This document shows, piece by piece, positions 19,887 to 29,250 of a stretch of 64,000 nucleotides of DNA (position 1 is its first letter; every line of letters starts with the position of its first letter). The notes under the pieces were generated by a model. That model was not told the origin of the DNA, ran no database searches, and saw only the letters and a list, made by a program, of their open reading frames with translations. Position numbers and translations under genes: made by a program. The stretch is from Oceanihabitans sp. IOP_32 (GTDB lineage: Bacteria; Bacteroidota; Bacteroidia; Flavobacteriales; Flavobacteriaceae), in assembly GCF_009498295.1 (NCBI RefSeq), contig NZ_CP040813.1:539001-603000 (forward strand), written 5' to 3'.

Positions 19887-21260
19887 TTACTTATTAATTT
19901 TAGAAATTAATGCCTCGAGAGACACCTTATTTTGCTCTCCAGAAACCATATCTTTTAAGGTGTACGTATTAGAGTTAATTTCTTCTTCACCAACTAAAAC
20001 TACGAACGGAATAGCCCGTTTATTAGCATGATTCATTTGTTTTTTCATTTTGGTCGCGTCTGGATACAACTCGGCATTTATACCCTGTAAACGCAGTTCC
20101 TTAATCGCTTTTAAACTAAATAAGGCCTCTTTATCGCCAAAATTAATGAATAGAACCTCTATGTTTTTAGAAACTGTTTCTGGGAATAATCCGAGTTCTT
20201 CAAGTACTAAATAGATACGGTCTAGGCCAAAACTAATACCAACACCACTAACATCTTTCATACCAAAAATACCAGTTAAATCGTCGTAGCGTCCGCCACC
20301 GCCAATAGAGCCCATTTTAACCTGTTCTGGAGCTGCCACCTCAAAAATAGCCCCTGTGTAATAGTTTAAACCACGTGCTAAAGTAACGTCGAGTTGCAAG
20401 GTTGCCGTGGATAAACCTAATTCTGAAATGGCATCATTTATAAACGCCAATTCTTCAATCCCTTTTTTACCAGCTTCGGAGGTGTTCAGAATACTTTTCA
20501 AGCCTTCTATTTGAGATTCGAAAGATCCAGACAAATTAAATAAGGGTTGTAATTTAGAAATCCCAGCTTCCGAAATACCTTTAGAAAGCATTTCTTCTTT
20601 AACCTTCTCTTCACCAATTTTATCAAGCTTATCGAGTGCCACCGTAAAATCGATTAATTTATCGGACGCGCCAATAACCTCGGCAATACCAGAGAGTATT
20701 TTTCTATTGTTAATTTTAATGATTACCCCTTCTAATTTTAAAGCTGAAAACACCGTATCGTAAAGCTGAATAAACTCCACTTCTTGCCACAGGCTTTTGC
20801 TTCCAACCACATCGGCATCGCATTGGTAGAACTCTCTGAAACGTCCTTTTTGTGGTCTATCGGCACGCCAAACAGGTTGAATTTGGTAGCGTTTAAAAGG
20901 GAATTCTATGTCGTTTTGGTGTTGCACGACGTAACGTGCAAAGGGTACGGTTAAGTCGTAACGGAGTGCTTTTTCTGAGATGGATGCTGTGATTTTACTA
21001 GAGTCTTTTTCGAGATAGGCTTGTTCGTTAGCTTTCGATAAAAAATCACCAGAATTTAAAATCTTAAAAATTAATCGGTCGCCTTCTTCGCCATATTTTC
21101 CCATCAAGGTATCTGAGTTTTCAAAACTTGGGGTTTCAATAGGTTGAAATCCGAAAGTTTCAAAAGCACCACGAATGGTGTTAAAAATATAATTTCGTTT
21201 GGCCACTTGCTCTGGATTAAAATCTCTTGTGCCTTTTGGAATACTTGGTTTTTGAGCCAT
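19887..21260 (-). CDS. hisS: Histidyl-tRNA synthetase
   Basis: The start at 21260 gives [14 protein letters not shown], the conserved N terminus of HisRS; an in-frame ATG five codons earlier adds only MQIIN. The 457-residue class II enzyme charges tRNA(His) in the cytosol. Motif 2 is seen as [14 protein letters not shown], and the histidine-binding signature as [14 protein letters not shown] followed by [12 protein letters not shown]. The C-terminal anticodon-binding domain begins near [10 protein letters not shown]. Length is normal for the family. It is followed by its own terminator and is not coupled to the toxin-antitoxin genes upstream. Confidence 0.97.
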   Translation of the reverse strand: MAQKPSIPKGTRDFNPEQVAKRNYIFNTIRGAFETFGFQPIETPSFENSDTLMGKYGEEGDRLIFKILNSGDFLSKANEQAYLEKDSSKITASISEKALRYDLTVPFARYVVQHQNDIEFPFKRYQIQPVWRADRPQKGRFREFYQCDADVVGSKSLWQEVEFIQLYDTVFSALKLEGVIIKINNRKILSGIAEVIGASDKLIDFTVALDKLDKIGEEKVKEEMLSKGISEAGISKLQPLFNLSGSFESQIEGLKSILNTSEAGKKGIEELAFINDAISELGLSTATLQLDVTLARGLNYYTGAIFEVAAPEQVKMGSIGGGGRYDDLTGIFGMKDVSGVGISFGLDRIYLVLEELGLFPETVSKNIEVLFINFGDKEALFSLKAIKELRLQGINAELYPDATKMKKQMNHANKRAIPFVVLVGEEEINSNTYTLKDMVSGEQNKVSLEALISKINK

Positions 21261-21451
21261 GTTAATGATCTGCAAAAGCAGTTTTATTTTTTATTTTTTA
21301 TAATTTATTTATTGATGGTTTCCGCATCGTACCTTTTGGTTTGTGATGGTGTGATGTGGAAACCATTTTATTGTTTGTTGTGTCTTTGCTAAATCAAATC
21401 TAGAAAAGTATTATAAACGAACTAGAGATTAATTAAACTCAGTTTTTTACT

Positions 21452-21865
21452 TTATCTTCCTACTAAATAAGTTTGAGGTGTTAAAATAGCTAATTCACTC
21501 TTTTTAAAATCTTTTAAATTTCTTGTAAGAATAATTTTAATTTCCCCGTCTTCTATTGCTGAAAAATTTTGTAATGCATCTTCAAAATCTTTAAATTCAG
21601 AATTCAAAGCTTTTATGACCGCATTTTTATCAATTTTCACAATGTCGATAATGTTGAGAAGTTGTTTAATTCTATCAATTACTATATGGTGCTTTCCCGC
21701 CTTTCTTAACAAATAGTAAACATTAGAAATTATAACAGGGGTTGTATATCCCTTTATTTCTTTTTCTGCACAAAGATTTAGAATCTCTGCTGAGTAGTCT
21801 GAAAACGGTTTTCTGTCGAAAAATAAATCAAGTAGAACATCGGTGTCGATTAGAACTTTTTCCAT
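21452..21865 (-). CDS. PIN-domain toxin
   Basis: This 137-residue protein has the PIN nuclease pattern. An N-terminal acidic motif MEKVLIDTDVLLDLFFDRKP supplies Asp8 and Asp10. A middle acidic cluster, FKDFEDALQ, follows, and a C-terminal TRNLKDFKKSELAILTP carries the last aspartate. PIN toxins cut RNA, often tRNA, and are held in check by a co-encoded antitoxin. The start codon directly follows the stop of the DUF6364-like gene (21865/21866), the normal antitoxin-toxin order. Not shown to be active here, but no catalytic residue appears missing. Confidence 0.85.
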   Translation of the reverse strand: MEKVLIDTDVLLDLFFDRKPFSDYSAEILNLCAEKEIKGYTTPVIISNVYYLLRKAGKHHIVIDRIKQLLNIIDIVKIDKNAVIKALNSEFKDFEDALQNFSAIEDGEIKIILTRNLKDFKKSELAILTPQTYLVGR

Positions 21866-22117
21866 TTACAAATATTTTTGTTCTAATCGATTTTTGAGCT
21901 CTTTTTTATAAGCCATATCTTTTGGCATTTTGAAAGAACCTCTAAGCGATTTTACAGCAGGATTTAGTTTTTTATTTCTACTATTCTCTTCTTCTTGAGT
22001 AAGCAGTTTTAAATAGTTTTCAATAATATCAGACAAACTACGATTTTTTGCTTTAGCATAATTTTTAGCTTTTTCGATTATTTCTCTTTCTATCGTTAAT
22101 GTCAATTTTGTGTTCAT
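21866..22117 (-). CDS. DUF6364-like antitoxin of the PIN toxin
   Basis: This 83-residue protein begins with a ribbon-helix-helix-like segment: MNTKLTLTIEREIIEKAKNY, then AKAKNRSLSDIIENYLKLL. A charged C-terminal tail follows (KMPKDMAYKKELKNRLEQKY) of the sort that wraps a toxin. RHH antitoxins bind their own promoter and block the toxin. It is the first gene of the two-gene unit with the PIN protein. Confidence 0.8.
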   Translation of the reverse strand: MNTKLTLTIEREIIEKAKNYAKAKNRSLSDIIENYLKLLTQEEENSRNKKLNPAVKSLRGSFKMPKDMAYKKELKNRLEQKYL

Positions 22118-22234
22118 AAATAACCAGATTGTGATTTAATGATTATAAAGTTACAAAATAATTTTAATATACGTGTTGGTGTTATTTTTTTTACACGTGT
22201 CAATTTAACAATAATTAGAGCTATTTATTTTTAT

Positions 22235-22674
22235 TTATCTTGGTGCTTTAATTTGATCGGTTATTGAAAGAGGTAAGAAATATAGTTTTCTTTTAGTAAC
22301 ATCCACAGTTCTATAATACCAAGTTGAACCATCGGGTGTGCAACCCAGCAGGTATTCAAATTCACTAAGCTTTTTTATTTGGTACTCACCACAAACTTTG
22401 AAATCATTTTCTAATATTATTTTACCTAATGTAAAGAATTCATCACTGTTTGGTCCTCTCCAATCGTAAACAATAGCTTTTTGATAAATACTAGGCCCAT
22501 ATGCATCCGAATTCTCACAACCCCTAGATAAAAAAAGAGTTAGCACAAAAATTAGAACCCCTGCAAATATCCAAACACATCCGTTTGACTTTTTTTCTTA
22601 TATCCACATTTAGGACATGTACTAGCGGTATCACTAATATTTTCGTTGAATTCTGAACAAATAACTAAAGCCAT
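22235..22674 (-). pseudogene. Zinc-ribbon membrane protein, frameshifted
   Basis: An ATG at 22674 opens a frame MALVICSEFNENISD, then TASTCPKCGYKKK, which looks like the N-terminal zinc ribbon of small membrane proteins but runs out of frame. A second frame continues with KSNGCVWIFAGVLIF, a membrane helix, and a 100-residue C-terminal region (WRGPNSDEFFTLGKII, LGCTPDGSTWYYRTVDV) ending at 22235. The junction is a run of seven T on the plus strand (22590-22596). One more base, or two fewer, restores a single protein of about 146 residues. One of the four expected zinc cysteines is also changed (CSEF instead of CSEC). I do not recognise the C-terminal domain. A separate gene starting at GTG 22546 is less likely, because it would begin inside the membrane helix. 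Confidence 0.65.
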
Positions 22675-22800
22675 AATTTTAAATTTAATGTATATACAAA
22701 AATATATAATGCAAACGTCTTTACCCCCTTTTCGCTAGAAAAAAAGTAAGATAATCATTTCAATTAGTCCATAATTTTAAAAATAGAACTAACCAATAAA

Positions 22801-22833
22801 AAGATTGCCACGTCGTGCCTCCTCGCAATGACA
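22801..22833. repeat. CATTGCGAGGAGGCACGACG-type intergenic repeat
   Basis: The minus strand reads TGTCATTGCGAGGAGGCACG followed by ACGTGGCAATCTT. It has an ATTGC/GCAAT outer stem and an inner CACG/CGTG pairing. It closely resembles a repeat I know from many unrelated bacterial genomes, whose core is TCATTGCGAGGAG...GGCAATC. Only one copy lies in this window. The rest of the gap 22675-22900 is A/T-rich with no visible gene. Confidence 0.6.
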
Positions 22834-22900
22834 ATAAAGAGAGATAAATCTAATCTTCAATTGTCAACTTTAATAAATTAAATAGGATAAACAACAACCT

Positions 22901-23368
22901 TTAATTTATAATCTTATAAAAATACTTATACAAATCGCCTTTAGTAATCACCGCTCCTTGTTCAATCATTTTAAATTTATCCAGGTTCTTATCTTCGGTA
23001 TAATCTTTATAAGCTTGTAAAAATTCCACATTGTCGTCCATTAAATTTTCGCGCAGCCAGTTATAACCTTCTTTGGTGGTAATATCGATTTCATTCTTCA
23101 AATTAACCACTATGGCATGCATTTTATCGTCGGCTAAATGAAATAAATACATGTGTTGTGGAGAAATATGTTCTAAATATTCTGCCTTATTTAAGGCGCC
23201 TTCCCAGATTAAATCGCTAAAAACATCCAGTTCCATTTCGGCTAATTCAGGCTTATTTTGTTTCAGATTTTCCCACTCTTCAGCAGTCACCGATTGTGTC
23301 GCCAGAAAATTAATAAATTCTTGATGTAATTCTTCAAATTGCTCTTTGGTAAGTCTTGCGTATTTCAT
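22901..23368 (-). CDS. DUF6495-like conserved protein
   Basis: This 155-residue acidic protein has no signal peptide or membrane segment. It opens with MKYARLTKEQFEELHQEFIN and is largely helical. It matches what I remember as the DUF6495 family of Bacteroidota, whose function is unknown. It starts 18 bases after the GDPD lipoprotein gene ends on the same strand, so the two are likely one transcript. Confidence 0.75.
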   Translation of the reverse strand: MKYARLTKEQFEELHQEFINFLATQSVTAEEWENLKQNKPELAEMELDVFSDLIWEGALNKAEYLEHISPQHMYLFHLADDKMHAIVVNLKNEIDITTKEGYNWLRENLMDDNVEFLQAYKDYTEDKNLDKFKMIEQGAVITKGDLYKYFYKIIN

Positions 23369-23386
23369 GTTCTCTTATACGTTTAA

Positions 23387-24274
23387 TTATTTTACAGTAT
23401 TTAACGCTGCAGCTGCTTGAAACGGTCGGTCTGTGGCCATGATATCTATACCCATATTATGCCAAACCCCATATAATGAATCCCCTTTAGTAGCGGCCTG
23501 TTTGTCTAAATTTCCTAAAGTGCCCAGCATGGTTTTAATACCTAATTTATGAATATTATCATACAATTCAATATCAGACAACATCGTGCCAGTAAAGGCT
23601 AACATATTTTGTGTTGGTACATTGGCAGCCAATAACCCCGCGAGTTCTTTATGATTTCTAGCCGATACCGATAACAGCAAATCGGGCGCCAATTCGTGTG
23701 CCTTAACGGCTTGACTAACATCGTAAGTGATTATGATCGAAATATCTTCTGCCCGATGTTCTCTTATGGTATTAATCACCTCATCCACCTTAACGCTTCG
23801 TTTAATATCTACGGTAAGGACCACTTTATTTTTCTTTGCCCAATTTAGCACATCTATAAATTTGGGTATTTTATAGTCCGTTTCATTACCGAAATCGTCA
23901 ACCAAATTGAAATCTAATAATTCTTCGTAGGTGTACCTATCTAATCTGTCAAACCCCGTTGTTGTGCGGTCTAACGAGTTGTCATGCATAAGCACTAAAA
24001 CATCATCTTTGGTTTTGGCAACATCTATTTCGAAAATCGCATAAATACTATCGTTTATATATTTTATGGTTTCTAAACAATTTTCTGGATAATTTTCAAG
24101 ACCTACACCACCGCGATGCACGCTTATTAGCGGGTCTGCATTTGCGTTGTACTTAAATTGATTAATAAGTTTAGAAACTACTAACTCATTGTTTTGTGCT
24201 GTATCTATTTTGGATGCTGAATCCTTACATGATACAAAGATTATGGCGAATAACAGAAATGTAAAACGTATCAT
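23387..24274 (-). CDS. Glycerophosphodiester phosphodiesterase family lipoprotein
   Basis: The 295-residue protein has a lipoprotein signal, MIRFTFLLFAIIFVSC, and a GDPD barrel. Family motifs are ISVHRGGVGLENYPENC (the His-Arg-Gly and Glu-Asn sites), IFEIDVAKTKDDVLVLMHD with the Glu-Asp metal pair and second histidine, and LDRTTTG. GDPDs hydrolyse glycerophosphodiesters to glycerol-3-phosphate and an alcohol; with the lipid anchor it probably acts in the periplasm. It lies downstream of the ribosomal operon but is separated from it by a terminator. Confidence 0.92.
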   Translation of the reverse strand: MIRFTFLLFAIIFVSCKDSASKIDTAQNNELVVSKLINQFKYNANADPLISVHRGGVGLENYPENCLETIKYINDSIYAIFEIDVAKTKDDVLVLMHDNSLDRTTTGFDRLDRYTYEELLDFNLVDDFGNETDYKIPKFIDVLNWAKKNKVVLTVDIKRSVKVDEVINTIREHRAEDISIIITYDVSQAVKAHELAPDLLLSVSARNHKELAGLLAANVPTQNMLAFTGTMLSDIELYDNIHKLGIKTMLGTLGNLDKQAATKGDSLYGVWHNMGIDIMATDRPFQAAAALNTVK

Positions 24275-24291
24275 AGCTATAAGTATAAAAT

Positions 24292-24325
24292 TAAAAAAAC
24301 CGTTTAGAAAAGCATCTAAACGGTT
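24292..24325 (-). terminator. Terminator of the rpsF-rpsR-rplI operon
   Basis: A 12-bp perfect stem (AAACCGTTTAGA with TCTAAACGGTTT) with a 6-base loop is followed by seven T on the minus strand, 23 bases after the rplI stop. Confidence 0.85.
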
Positions 24326-24347
24326 TAACTATATGGTAATTTAAAGC

Positions 24348-24791
24348 TTATGCTTGTGCAATAACTTCAAATTCTAAATCTACAGATACTTCTCTGTGTA
24401 AACGAACTACAGCAGTGTATTTACCCAATCGCTTTACAGTTGTAAGCGAAATGAATTTTTTGTCGATAGACTGGCCTTCTTTATCTAAAGCTGCCGCAAC
24501 ATCAATGTTGTTTACCGAGCCAAATAATTTATCGCCCGTACCAACTTTAGCAGGTATTTTAATTTCTAATGCTTTTAACGCTTCTGCAATTTTATTCGCA
24601 TCGTCAATAATTTTCTTTTCTTTAAAAGCACGTTGCTTTAAGTTTTCTGCTAATACTTTTTTAGCAGAAGCCGTAGCTAAAACAGCTTTCTTTTGGGGAA
24701 TTAAAAAATTTCTACCATAACCGTTCTTAACTGTTACAACATCGTCTTTAAATCCTAAATTTTCAACGTCTTGTTTTAATATAAGTTCCAT
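24348..24791 (-). CDS. rplI: Ribosomal protein L9
   Basis: The 147-residue protein opens with MELILKQDVENLGFKDDVVT and has the strongly conserved loop GYGRNFLIPQKKAV of L9, then a long connecting helix and a C-terminal domain with TGDKLFGSV. L9 is a large-subunit protein near the L1 stalk that helps keep the reading frame. It ends the three-gene ribosomal operon, 13 bases after rpsR, and has a strong terminator behind it. Confidence 0.97.
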   Translation of the reverse strand: MELILKQDVENLGFKDDVVTVKNGYGRNFLIPQKKAVLATASAKKVLAENLKQRAFKEKKIIDDANKIAEALKALEIKIPAKVGTGDKLFGSVNNIDVAAALDKEGQSIDKKFISLTTVKRLGKYTAVVRLHREVSVDLEFEVIAQA

Positions 24792-24804
24792 TGTTATGTG
24801 TATT

Positions 24805-25101
24805 TTATTTTAATAAATCTCCTACGTAAGGCATCAAGGCTAAGTGGCGTGCTCTTTTTACAGCAACAGCAACTTTTCTTTGATACTTTAACGATGTTCC
24901 TGTTAAACGACGTGGTAAAATTTTACCTTGCTCGTTTATAAATCGCATTAAAAAATCTGCATCTTTGTAATCAACATACTTGATTCCAGATTTTTGAAAC
25001 ATACAATACTTCTTCTTCTTGTTTGTATCGATATTAAGAGGAGTTAAATATCTAATTTCTCCGTCTTTTTTTCCTTTGGATTGTTGTTCTATTGATGACA
25101 T
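24805..25101 (-). CDS. rpsR: Ribosomal protein S18
   Basis: The 98-residue small-subunit protein carries the conserved S18 core: [40 protein letters not shown] and [12 protein letters not shown]. It has a Bacteroidota-type N-terminal extension. S18 forms a dimer with S6 in the 30S platform. The gene starts 2 bases after rpsF ends and is followed by rplI. Confidence 0.97.
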   Translation of the reverse strand: MSSIEQQSKGKKDGEIRYLTPLNIDTNKKKKYCMFQKSGIKYVDYKDADFLMRFINEQGKILPRRLTGTSLKYQRKVAVAVKRARHLALMPYVGDLLK

Positions 25102-25103
25102 AA

Positions 25104-25442
25104 TTAAGCTTTTTGTTTAAGTTTTTCTCGTCTTCGTTCTGCCCAAGATATAGCGTGTTTATCTAACGCTACAGTTAAATAACGCATAAAACGCTCATCA
25201 CGTCTAAACTCTAATTCTAAAGGCTCGATTACTTCACCAGGTACAGTGTACTCAAACAAGTGATAAAACCCACTTTTCTTTTTCTGAATTGGGTAAGCTA
25301 ATTTTTTTAGACCCCAGTCTTCTTTAGCTATCATCTTAGCACCGTTAGAAACAAGAAAATCTTCGTATTTCTTTACTGTCTCCTTTATCTGTTCTTCAGA
25401 TAAAACGGGATTTAAGATGAAAACAGTTTCATAATGATTCAT
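25104..25442 (-). CDS. rpsF: Ribosomal protein S6
   Basis: The 112-residue protein starts [20 protein letters not shown] and has the S6 motifs [20 protein letters not shown] and [18 protein letters not shown]. It binds S18 on the 30S platform. It is the first gene of the S6-S18-L9 operon, with a good promoter just upstream. Confidence 0.97.
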   Translation of the reverse strand: MNHYETVFILNPVLSEEQIKETVKKYEDFLVSNGAKMIAKEDWGLKKLAYPIQKKKSGFYHLFEYTVPGEVIEPLELEFRRDERFMRYLTVALDKHAISWAERRREKLKQKA

Positions 25443-25474
25443 AAAAATTGTTTTTTATTATTAAAAATTGGCTG

Positions 25475-25502
25475 CAAAATTAGTTATTTCTACCGTTACA
25501 AA
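25475..25502 (-). promoter_or_regulatory. Promoter of the S6-S18-L9 operon
   Basis: On the minus strand a TTTG (25502-25499) is followed after 16 bases by TAATTTTG (25482-25475). These match the flavobacterial -33 TTG and -7 TAnnTTTG at near-normal spacing. The box ends 33 bases before the rpsF ATG. Confidence 0.6.
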
Positions 25503-25606
25503 CAAAAATATTTCATTTATATTTTCAGTTTTTTAAAAAATCAATAAAATTATAACTAATCAAAAACACTTCACCGATGATTATAGGATTTTTACCGAAT
25601 TTATTG

Positions 25607-25614
25607 TATTTTTG
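25607..25614 (+). promoter_or_regulatory. Candidate -7 promoter box of the LytTR regulator gene
   Basis: TATTTTTG matches TAnnTTTG and lies 29 bases before the ATG at 25644. The -33 element is not clear. Confidence 0.4.
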
Positions 25615-25643
25615 TACCTGCCTTAACTGAAATAAAAAGTGTT

Positions 25644-26339
25644 ATGACATTAAACTGTGTAGTAGTAGACGATTCGGCCTTACAACGTCTCTCCATCGTT
25701 AAGTTAGTCGAGAACCATCCAGCTCTCAACTTAGTAGCTGAATACAGCAGTGCTTTAGAGACCAAAAATGGTTTAAATACGCAACAAGTAGATTTAATTT
25801 TCTTGGATATAGAAATGCCCGTATTAAATGGGTTCGAACTCTTGGATGTCTTAAAAAACAAACCTCAAATAATTTTTGTTACTGGCAAAACCGAATATGC
25901 TTTTAAAGCCTTTAATTACGACGCTACCGATTATTTGCATAAACCTATTACCAGAGAACGCTTTAATGCTTCTGTAGACAAAGCTTTAGATCATCACAAA
26001 TTAACTTTAGATTTTAAAGAAGAAGAAGGGGAACACATTTTTGTAAAAAGCAACCTTAAAAAACGTAAAGTATATATTAAGGACATTAAATGGATTGAAG
26101 CCCTTGGTGATTATGTAAAATTAGTTACAGAAGACACCAGTTTAGTTGTTTTATCTACAATGAAGTCTTTTGAAAAAGAATTACCAGAAGATAAATTTTT
26201 AAGAATTCACAAATCTTACATTGTTAATCTTGATAAAATAGATAGATTTAATAGTAAAAATGTTGAAGTTGGTGCTTATGAGATTCCATTAAGCAGAAAC
26301 AAAAAAACACAGCTGGTTGAAGCTTTAAATAATATCTAG
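25644..26339 (+). CDS. LytTR-family response regulator
   Basis: The 231-residue protein has a receiver domain (about residues 1-120) with the acidic pocket VVVDDS, the phospho-acceptor Asp55 in LIFLDIEMP, and a later VTGK and HKPI switch lysine. A LytTR DNA-binding domain follows at about 133-231, opening with IFVKSNLKKRKVYIKDIKWI and containing FLRIHKSYIVNLDKI. Such regulators are phosphorylated by a histidine kinase and bind direct repeats. No kinase gene is adjacent, so the partner lies elsewhere. The gene stops convergently to priA with a copy of the 260-bp repeat in between. Confidence 0.95.
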   Translation: MTLNCVVVDDSALQRLSIVKLVENHPALNLVAEYSSALETKNGLNTQQVDLIFLDIEMPVLNGFELLDVLKNKPQIIFVTGKTEYAFKAFNYDATDYLHKPITRERFNASVDKALDHHKLTLDFKEEEGEHIFVKSNLKKRKVYIKDIKWIEALGDYVKLVTEDTSLVVLSTMKSFEKELPEDKFLRIHKSYIVNLDKIDRFNSKNVEVGAYEIPLSRNKKTQLVEALNNI

Positions 26340-26439
26340 AAGCTAAGCGATATTAAACCAAACTTGTTCTGGTTATCTTCTTCAGTATTTAACAAAAATA
26401 TACCGGCATCCCGATTTTTATTGAGGTGATATACCTTAT

Positions 26440-26699
26440 ACCAAATTAGCCATGTCATGCCGCATATAATTTGTTTACTCACATCTTTCTATTTTATAAA
26501 TAGGTGTTCATGATGTACTTCGCTGTTCTTTTTCGCCCATATTTCGGTATAAAATAAAACCACAACTCAGGCTATGCTTTGATTTTAGCTCACGCTTCTA
26601 TTATAGTAGAAAAAAAGAGTTCATGAATCTGCGATTTCTATATCATCTGAACAAAAAATAATTCAAATTAATAATACGACATGTCAAAACTAAATTGGT
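26440..26699 (-). repeat. Dispersed 260-bp intergenic repeat, copy 2 (full length)
   Basis: It is bounded by ACCAAATTAGCCATGTCATG at the left and GACATGTCAAAACTAAATTGGT at the right, an imperfect terminal inverted repeat. Its reverse complement aligns along its whole length with copy 3 (37039-37297), at roughly nine identical bases in ten by eye. It contains a small internal hairpin CTATTTTATAAATAG at 26488-26502. All six frames are closed within it. It fills most of the 457-base gap between the convergent LytTR and priA genes. Confidence 0.85.
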
Positions 26700-26796
26700 T
26701 TTATACATTAAATTAAAAGGCGCCGGAATTCAACGCGATAAAATCAATGGGGATTTTGTAGTGCGTCTTACAATCTTCAAAAAACGCCGTGTTTCA

Positions 26797-29247
26797 CTAA
26801 TAATTATCGACATTTAGAACAAGCCTAACCGATCTAAAATCTTTGACACTAAAAAAACTATTGTTTATTTTAGTAATGGCTTCTTTTGTTTTCCCTAAAC
26901 TTTGTTGCTTGGGTATTTTTATAAGAATGGTTTTGTGAAACTGATTTCTAATTCTAGAAATTGGTGGCGATTCCGGACCTAAAACATGATCGCCAAATAC
27001 TTGTCTTAAAGCTTTAGCTAACCAAATAGACGCACTCTCTACTCTATTGTAATCTTTATGTTTTAGGGTTATTTTTATTTGTTTATAAACTGGCGGATAT
27101 TTAAAATTATAACGATCGTTCATTTGTTCTTTAAACATCTCCTTATAATTATTTGTAGAAACCTGTTGAAGTATATTATGGTGCGGATTATAGGTTTGAA
27201 TTAACACTTTACCACGCTCCTCTGTTCTACCAGCCCTACCAGCCACCTGTAACATTAATTGGAAGCTGCGTTCGTGAGCCCTAAAATCTGGAAAATTCAA
27301 CATATTATCGGCATTCATGATGCCAACCAACTTCACGTTTCTAAAATCCAAACCTTTGGTTAACATTTGGGTGCCCACCAGAATATCTATCTCTTGCTGC
27401 TCTAAAGCGGTAATAATTTTTTCGTAGCCGTATTTTCCGCGTGTGGTGTCTAAATCCATTCGTGCCACTTTATAATCAGGAAACAACAGCTTCACCTCCT
27501 CTTCTATTTGCTCGGTACCAAAACCTTTATTATCTAAATCTTGACTACCACAAGCCATACAATCTTGCAACATCGCCATAACATAACCGCAATAATGACA
27601 ACGTAATTGATTGCGGTATTGATGATAAGTTAAGCTCACATCGCAATTTGGGCATTGTGGCGCATGCCCACAGGTTTTACACTCGATTATAGGCGAAAAT
27701 CCACGTCGGTTTTGAAACAGAATTATTTGATGTCCTGCCTTCAACGTGTCGGTCATTTCCTCAAGTAATCGATCGCTAAAATGCCCTTTCATAAGCTTCT
27801 TTTTATACTTTTCTTTGATATCTACCAATTCGATATCGGGCATTAAAACATCATTAAATCGATGCATCAATTCCACAAAACCATACTTATTTTGTTGGGC
27901 ATTAAAATAGCTTTCTAAACTTGGTGTTGCCGAACCCAGAAGCACTTTTGCTTGATGAAAATTACCGAGCACAACAGCCGTATCGCGGGCATGATAACGC
28001 GGTGCTGGATCGAACTGTTTAAAGGATTGCTCGTGCTCCTCATCAACCACTATTAATCCTAGATTATCAAAAGGCAAAAATACTGATGAACGTGCGCCTA
28101 AAATAATTTTCGCTTTCGCGGAATTTTGTAAAACCTTATTCCAAACCTCAACCCGTTCATGTGAAGAATATTTAGAGTGAAAAACACCTACTTGATCCCC
28201 AAAATAATTTTGTAAACGGGTTACTAACTGCGTGGTTAAAGCAATTTCTGGCAACAAATACAAAACTTGCTTACCTTGGTTTACAGCGTCTTCAATGAGT
28301 TTGACATACACCTCGGTTTTTCCAGAAGAGGTTACACCATGCAATAACGTAACATGGTGCGCTTTAAAAGTCTCTTTTATTTCGCTTAAAGCGGATATTT
28401 GATGATTATTTAACGTCTTTGTCGCCTCTGTATCTTCTCCAGAATACTGAACACGGTCTATCTGAATATGATATTCTTCTAGAATACCTTTATCTATTAG
28501 AGTTTTAATGATAGCTGTTGAGGCTTCACTTTCTTCTGCTAGATCTGAGACTTTAACAGGTTTTTTGGTTTTGGCAGAAACAGAAAACAGGGTCATTACC
28601 ACGTCTCGCTGCTTTGGCGCTCGACTTAAATCTTCCAACAGTTTTTGCAAAGCGTCGTTTGAAGCATAATTGGAATGTAATTTTACATAGCGCACCAATT
28701 TAGGTTTGTATTTTTCGTAAACCTCTTCTTCAACCGTAATCACTTCTTTCTCAATTAAACGATTTAGTATTGGCAGCACATGTTTCTTGTCTAAGATATT
28801 AGAAATGTCATGAATTTTTAAAGACGATTGATTTTGAAGTGCTTCATAAACCAAAAACTCCTCATCTTTTAAAGTGTCGATATCAATAGTATTTTTACTT
28901 TTAGTAATAACCGTCTCACTTTCTAAAATAAAGCCACTTGGCAAAGCGGCTCGCATAACATCGCCTAAAGTGCACATATAATAGCTAGAAACCCATTGCC
29001 ATAATTGGAGTTGTTTCTGGTTTACAATGGGGGTTTCATCTAAAATTTGATGAATGTCTTTTGCTTGGTAAGCTGTTGGCGCTTCACTATGAATTTTAAA
29101 AACAACACCTGTATAGATTTTCGATTTCCCAAAAGGTACAGCAACCCGCATTCCCGATTTTAAAAAGTTAAATTCGGCAGCGGTTATACTATAAGTAAAT
29201 AGTTTTTGTAACGGGACAGGTATAATGACATCAATAAAATACTGCAT
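26797..29247 (-). CDS. priA: Primosomal protein N' (PriA helicase)
   Basis: The 816-residue protein has the full PriA layout: an N-terminal 3'-end-binding domain (MQYFIDVIIPVPLQKLFTYS), a winged helix, then a DExH helicase with Walker A LLHGVTSSGKTEVY and Walker B VDEEHEQSFKQ. A zinc-binding insert follows with four CxxC pairs (CKTCGHAPQCPNC, CHYCG, CMACG) and then helicase motifs ending in VAGRAGRTEERG. It restarts stalled replication forks. Its length is a little above that of proteobacterial PriA, as usual in Bacteroidota. It lies 3 bases after the BrkB-like gene on the same strand. Confidence 0.96.
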   Translation of the reverse strand: MQYFIDVIIPVPLQKLFTYSITAAEFNFLKSGMRVAVPFGKSKIYTGVVFKIHSEAPTAYQAKDIHQILDETPIVNQKQLQLWQWVSSYYMCTLGDVMRAALPSGFILESETVITKSKNTIDIDTLKDEEFLVYEALQNQSSLKIHDISNILDKKHVLPILNRLIEKEVITVEEEVYEKYKPKLVRYVKLHSNYASNDALQKLLEDLSRAPKQRDVVMTLFSVSAKTKKPVKVSDLAEESEASTAIIKTLIDKGILEEYHIQIDRVQYSGEDTEATKTLNNHQISALSEIKETFKAHHVTLLHGVTSSGKTEVYVKLIEDAVNQGKQVLYLLPEIALTTQLVTRLQNYFGDQVGVFHSKYSSHERVEVWNKVLQNSAKAKIILGARSSVFLPFDNLGLIVVDEEHEQSFKQFDPAPRYHARDTAVVLGNFHQAKVLLGSATPSLESYFNAQQNKYGFVELMHRFNDVLMPDIELVDIKEKYKKKLMKGHFSDRLLEEMTDTLKAGHQIILFQNRRGFSPIIECKTCGHAPQCPNCDVSLTYHQYRNQLRCHYCGYVMAMLQDCMACGSQDLDNKGFGTEQIEEEVKLLFPDYKVARMDLDTTRGKYGYEKIITALEQQEIDILVGTQMLTKGLDFRNVKLVGIMNADNMLNFPDFRAHERSFQLMLQVAGRAGRTEERGKVLIQTYNPHHNILQQVSTNNYKEMFKEQMNDRYNFKYPPVYKQIKITLKHKDYNRVESASIWLAKALRQVFGDHVLGPESPPISRIRNQFHKTILIKIPKQQSLGKTKEAITKINNSFFSVKDFRSVRLVLNVDNY

Positions 29248-29250
29248 AAA

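Noticed and set aside
21315-21366. Inverted repeat ATGGTTTCC/GGAAACCAT after the PIN toxin gene
   Set aside because: The loop is 34 bases and no T run follows on the minus strand, so it is not a convincing terminator; function unclear.
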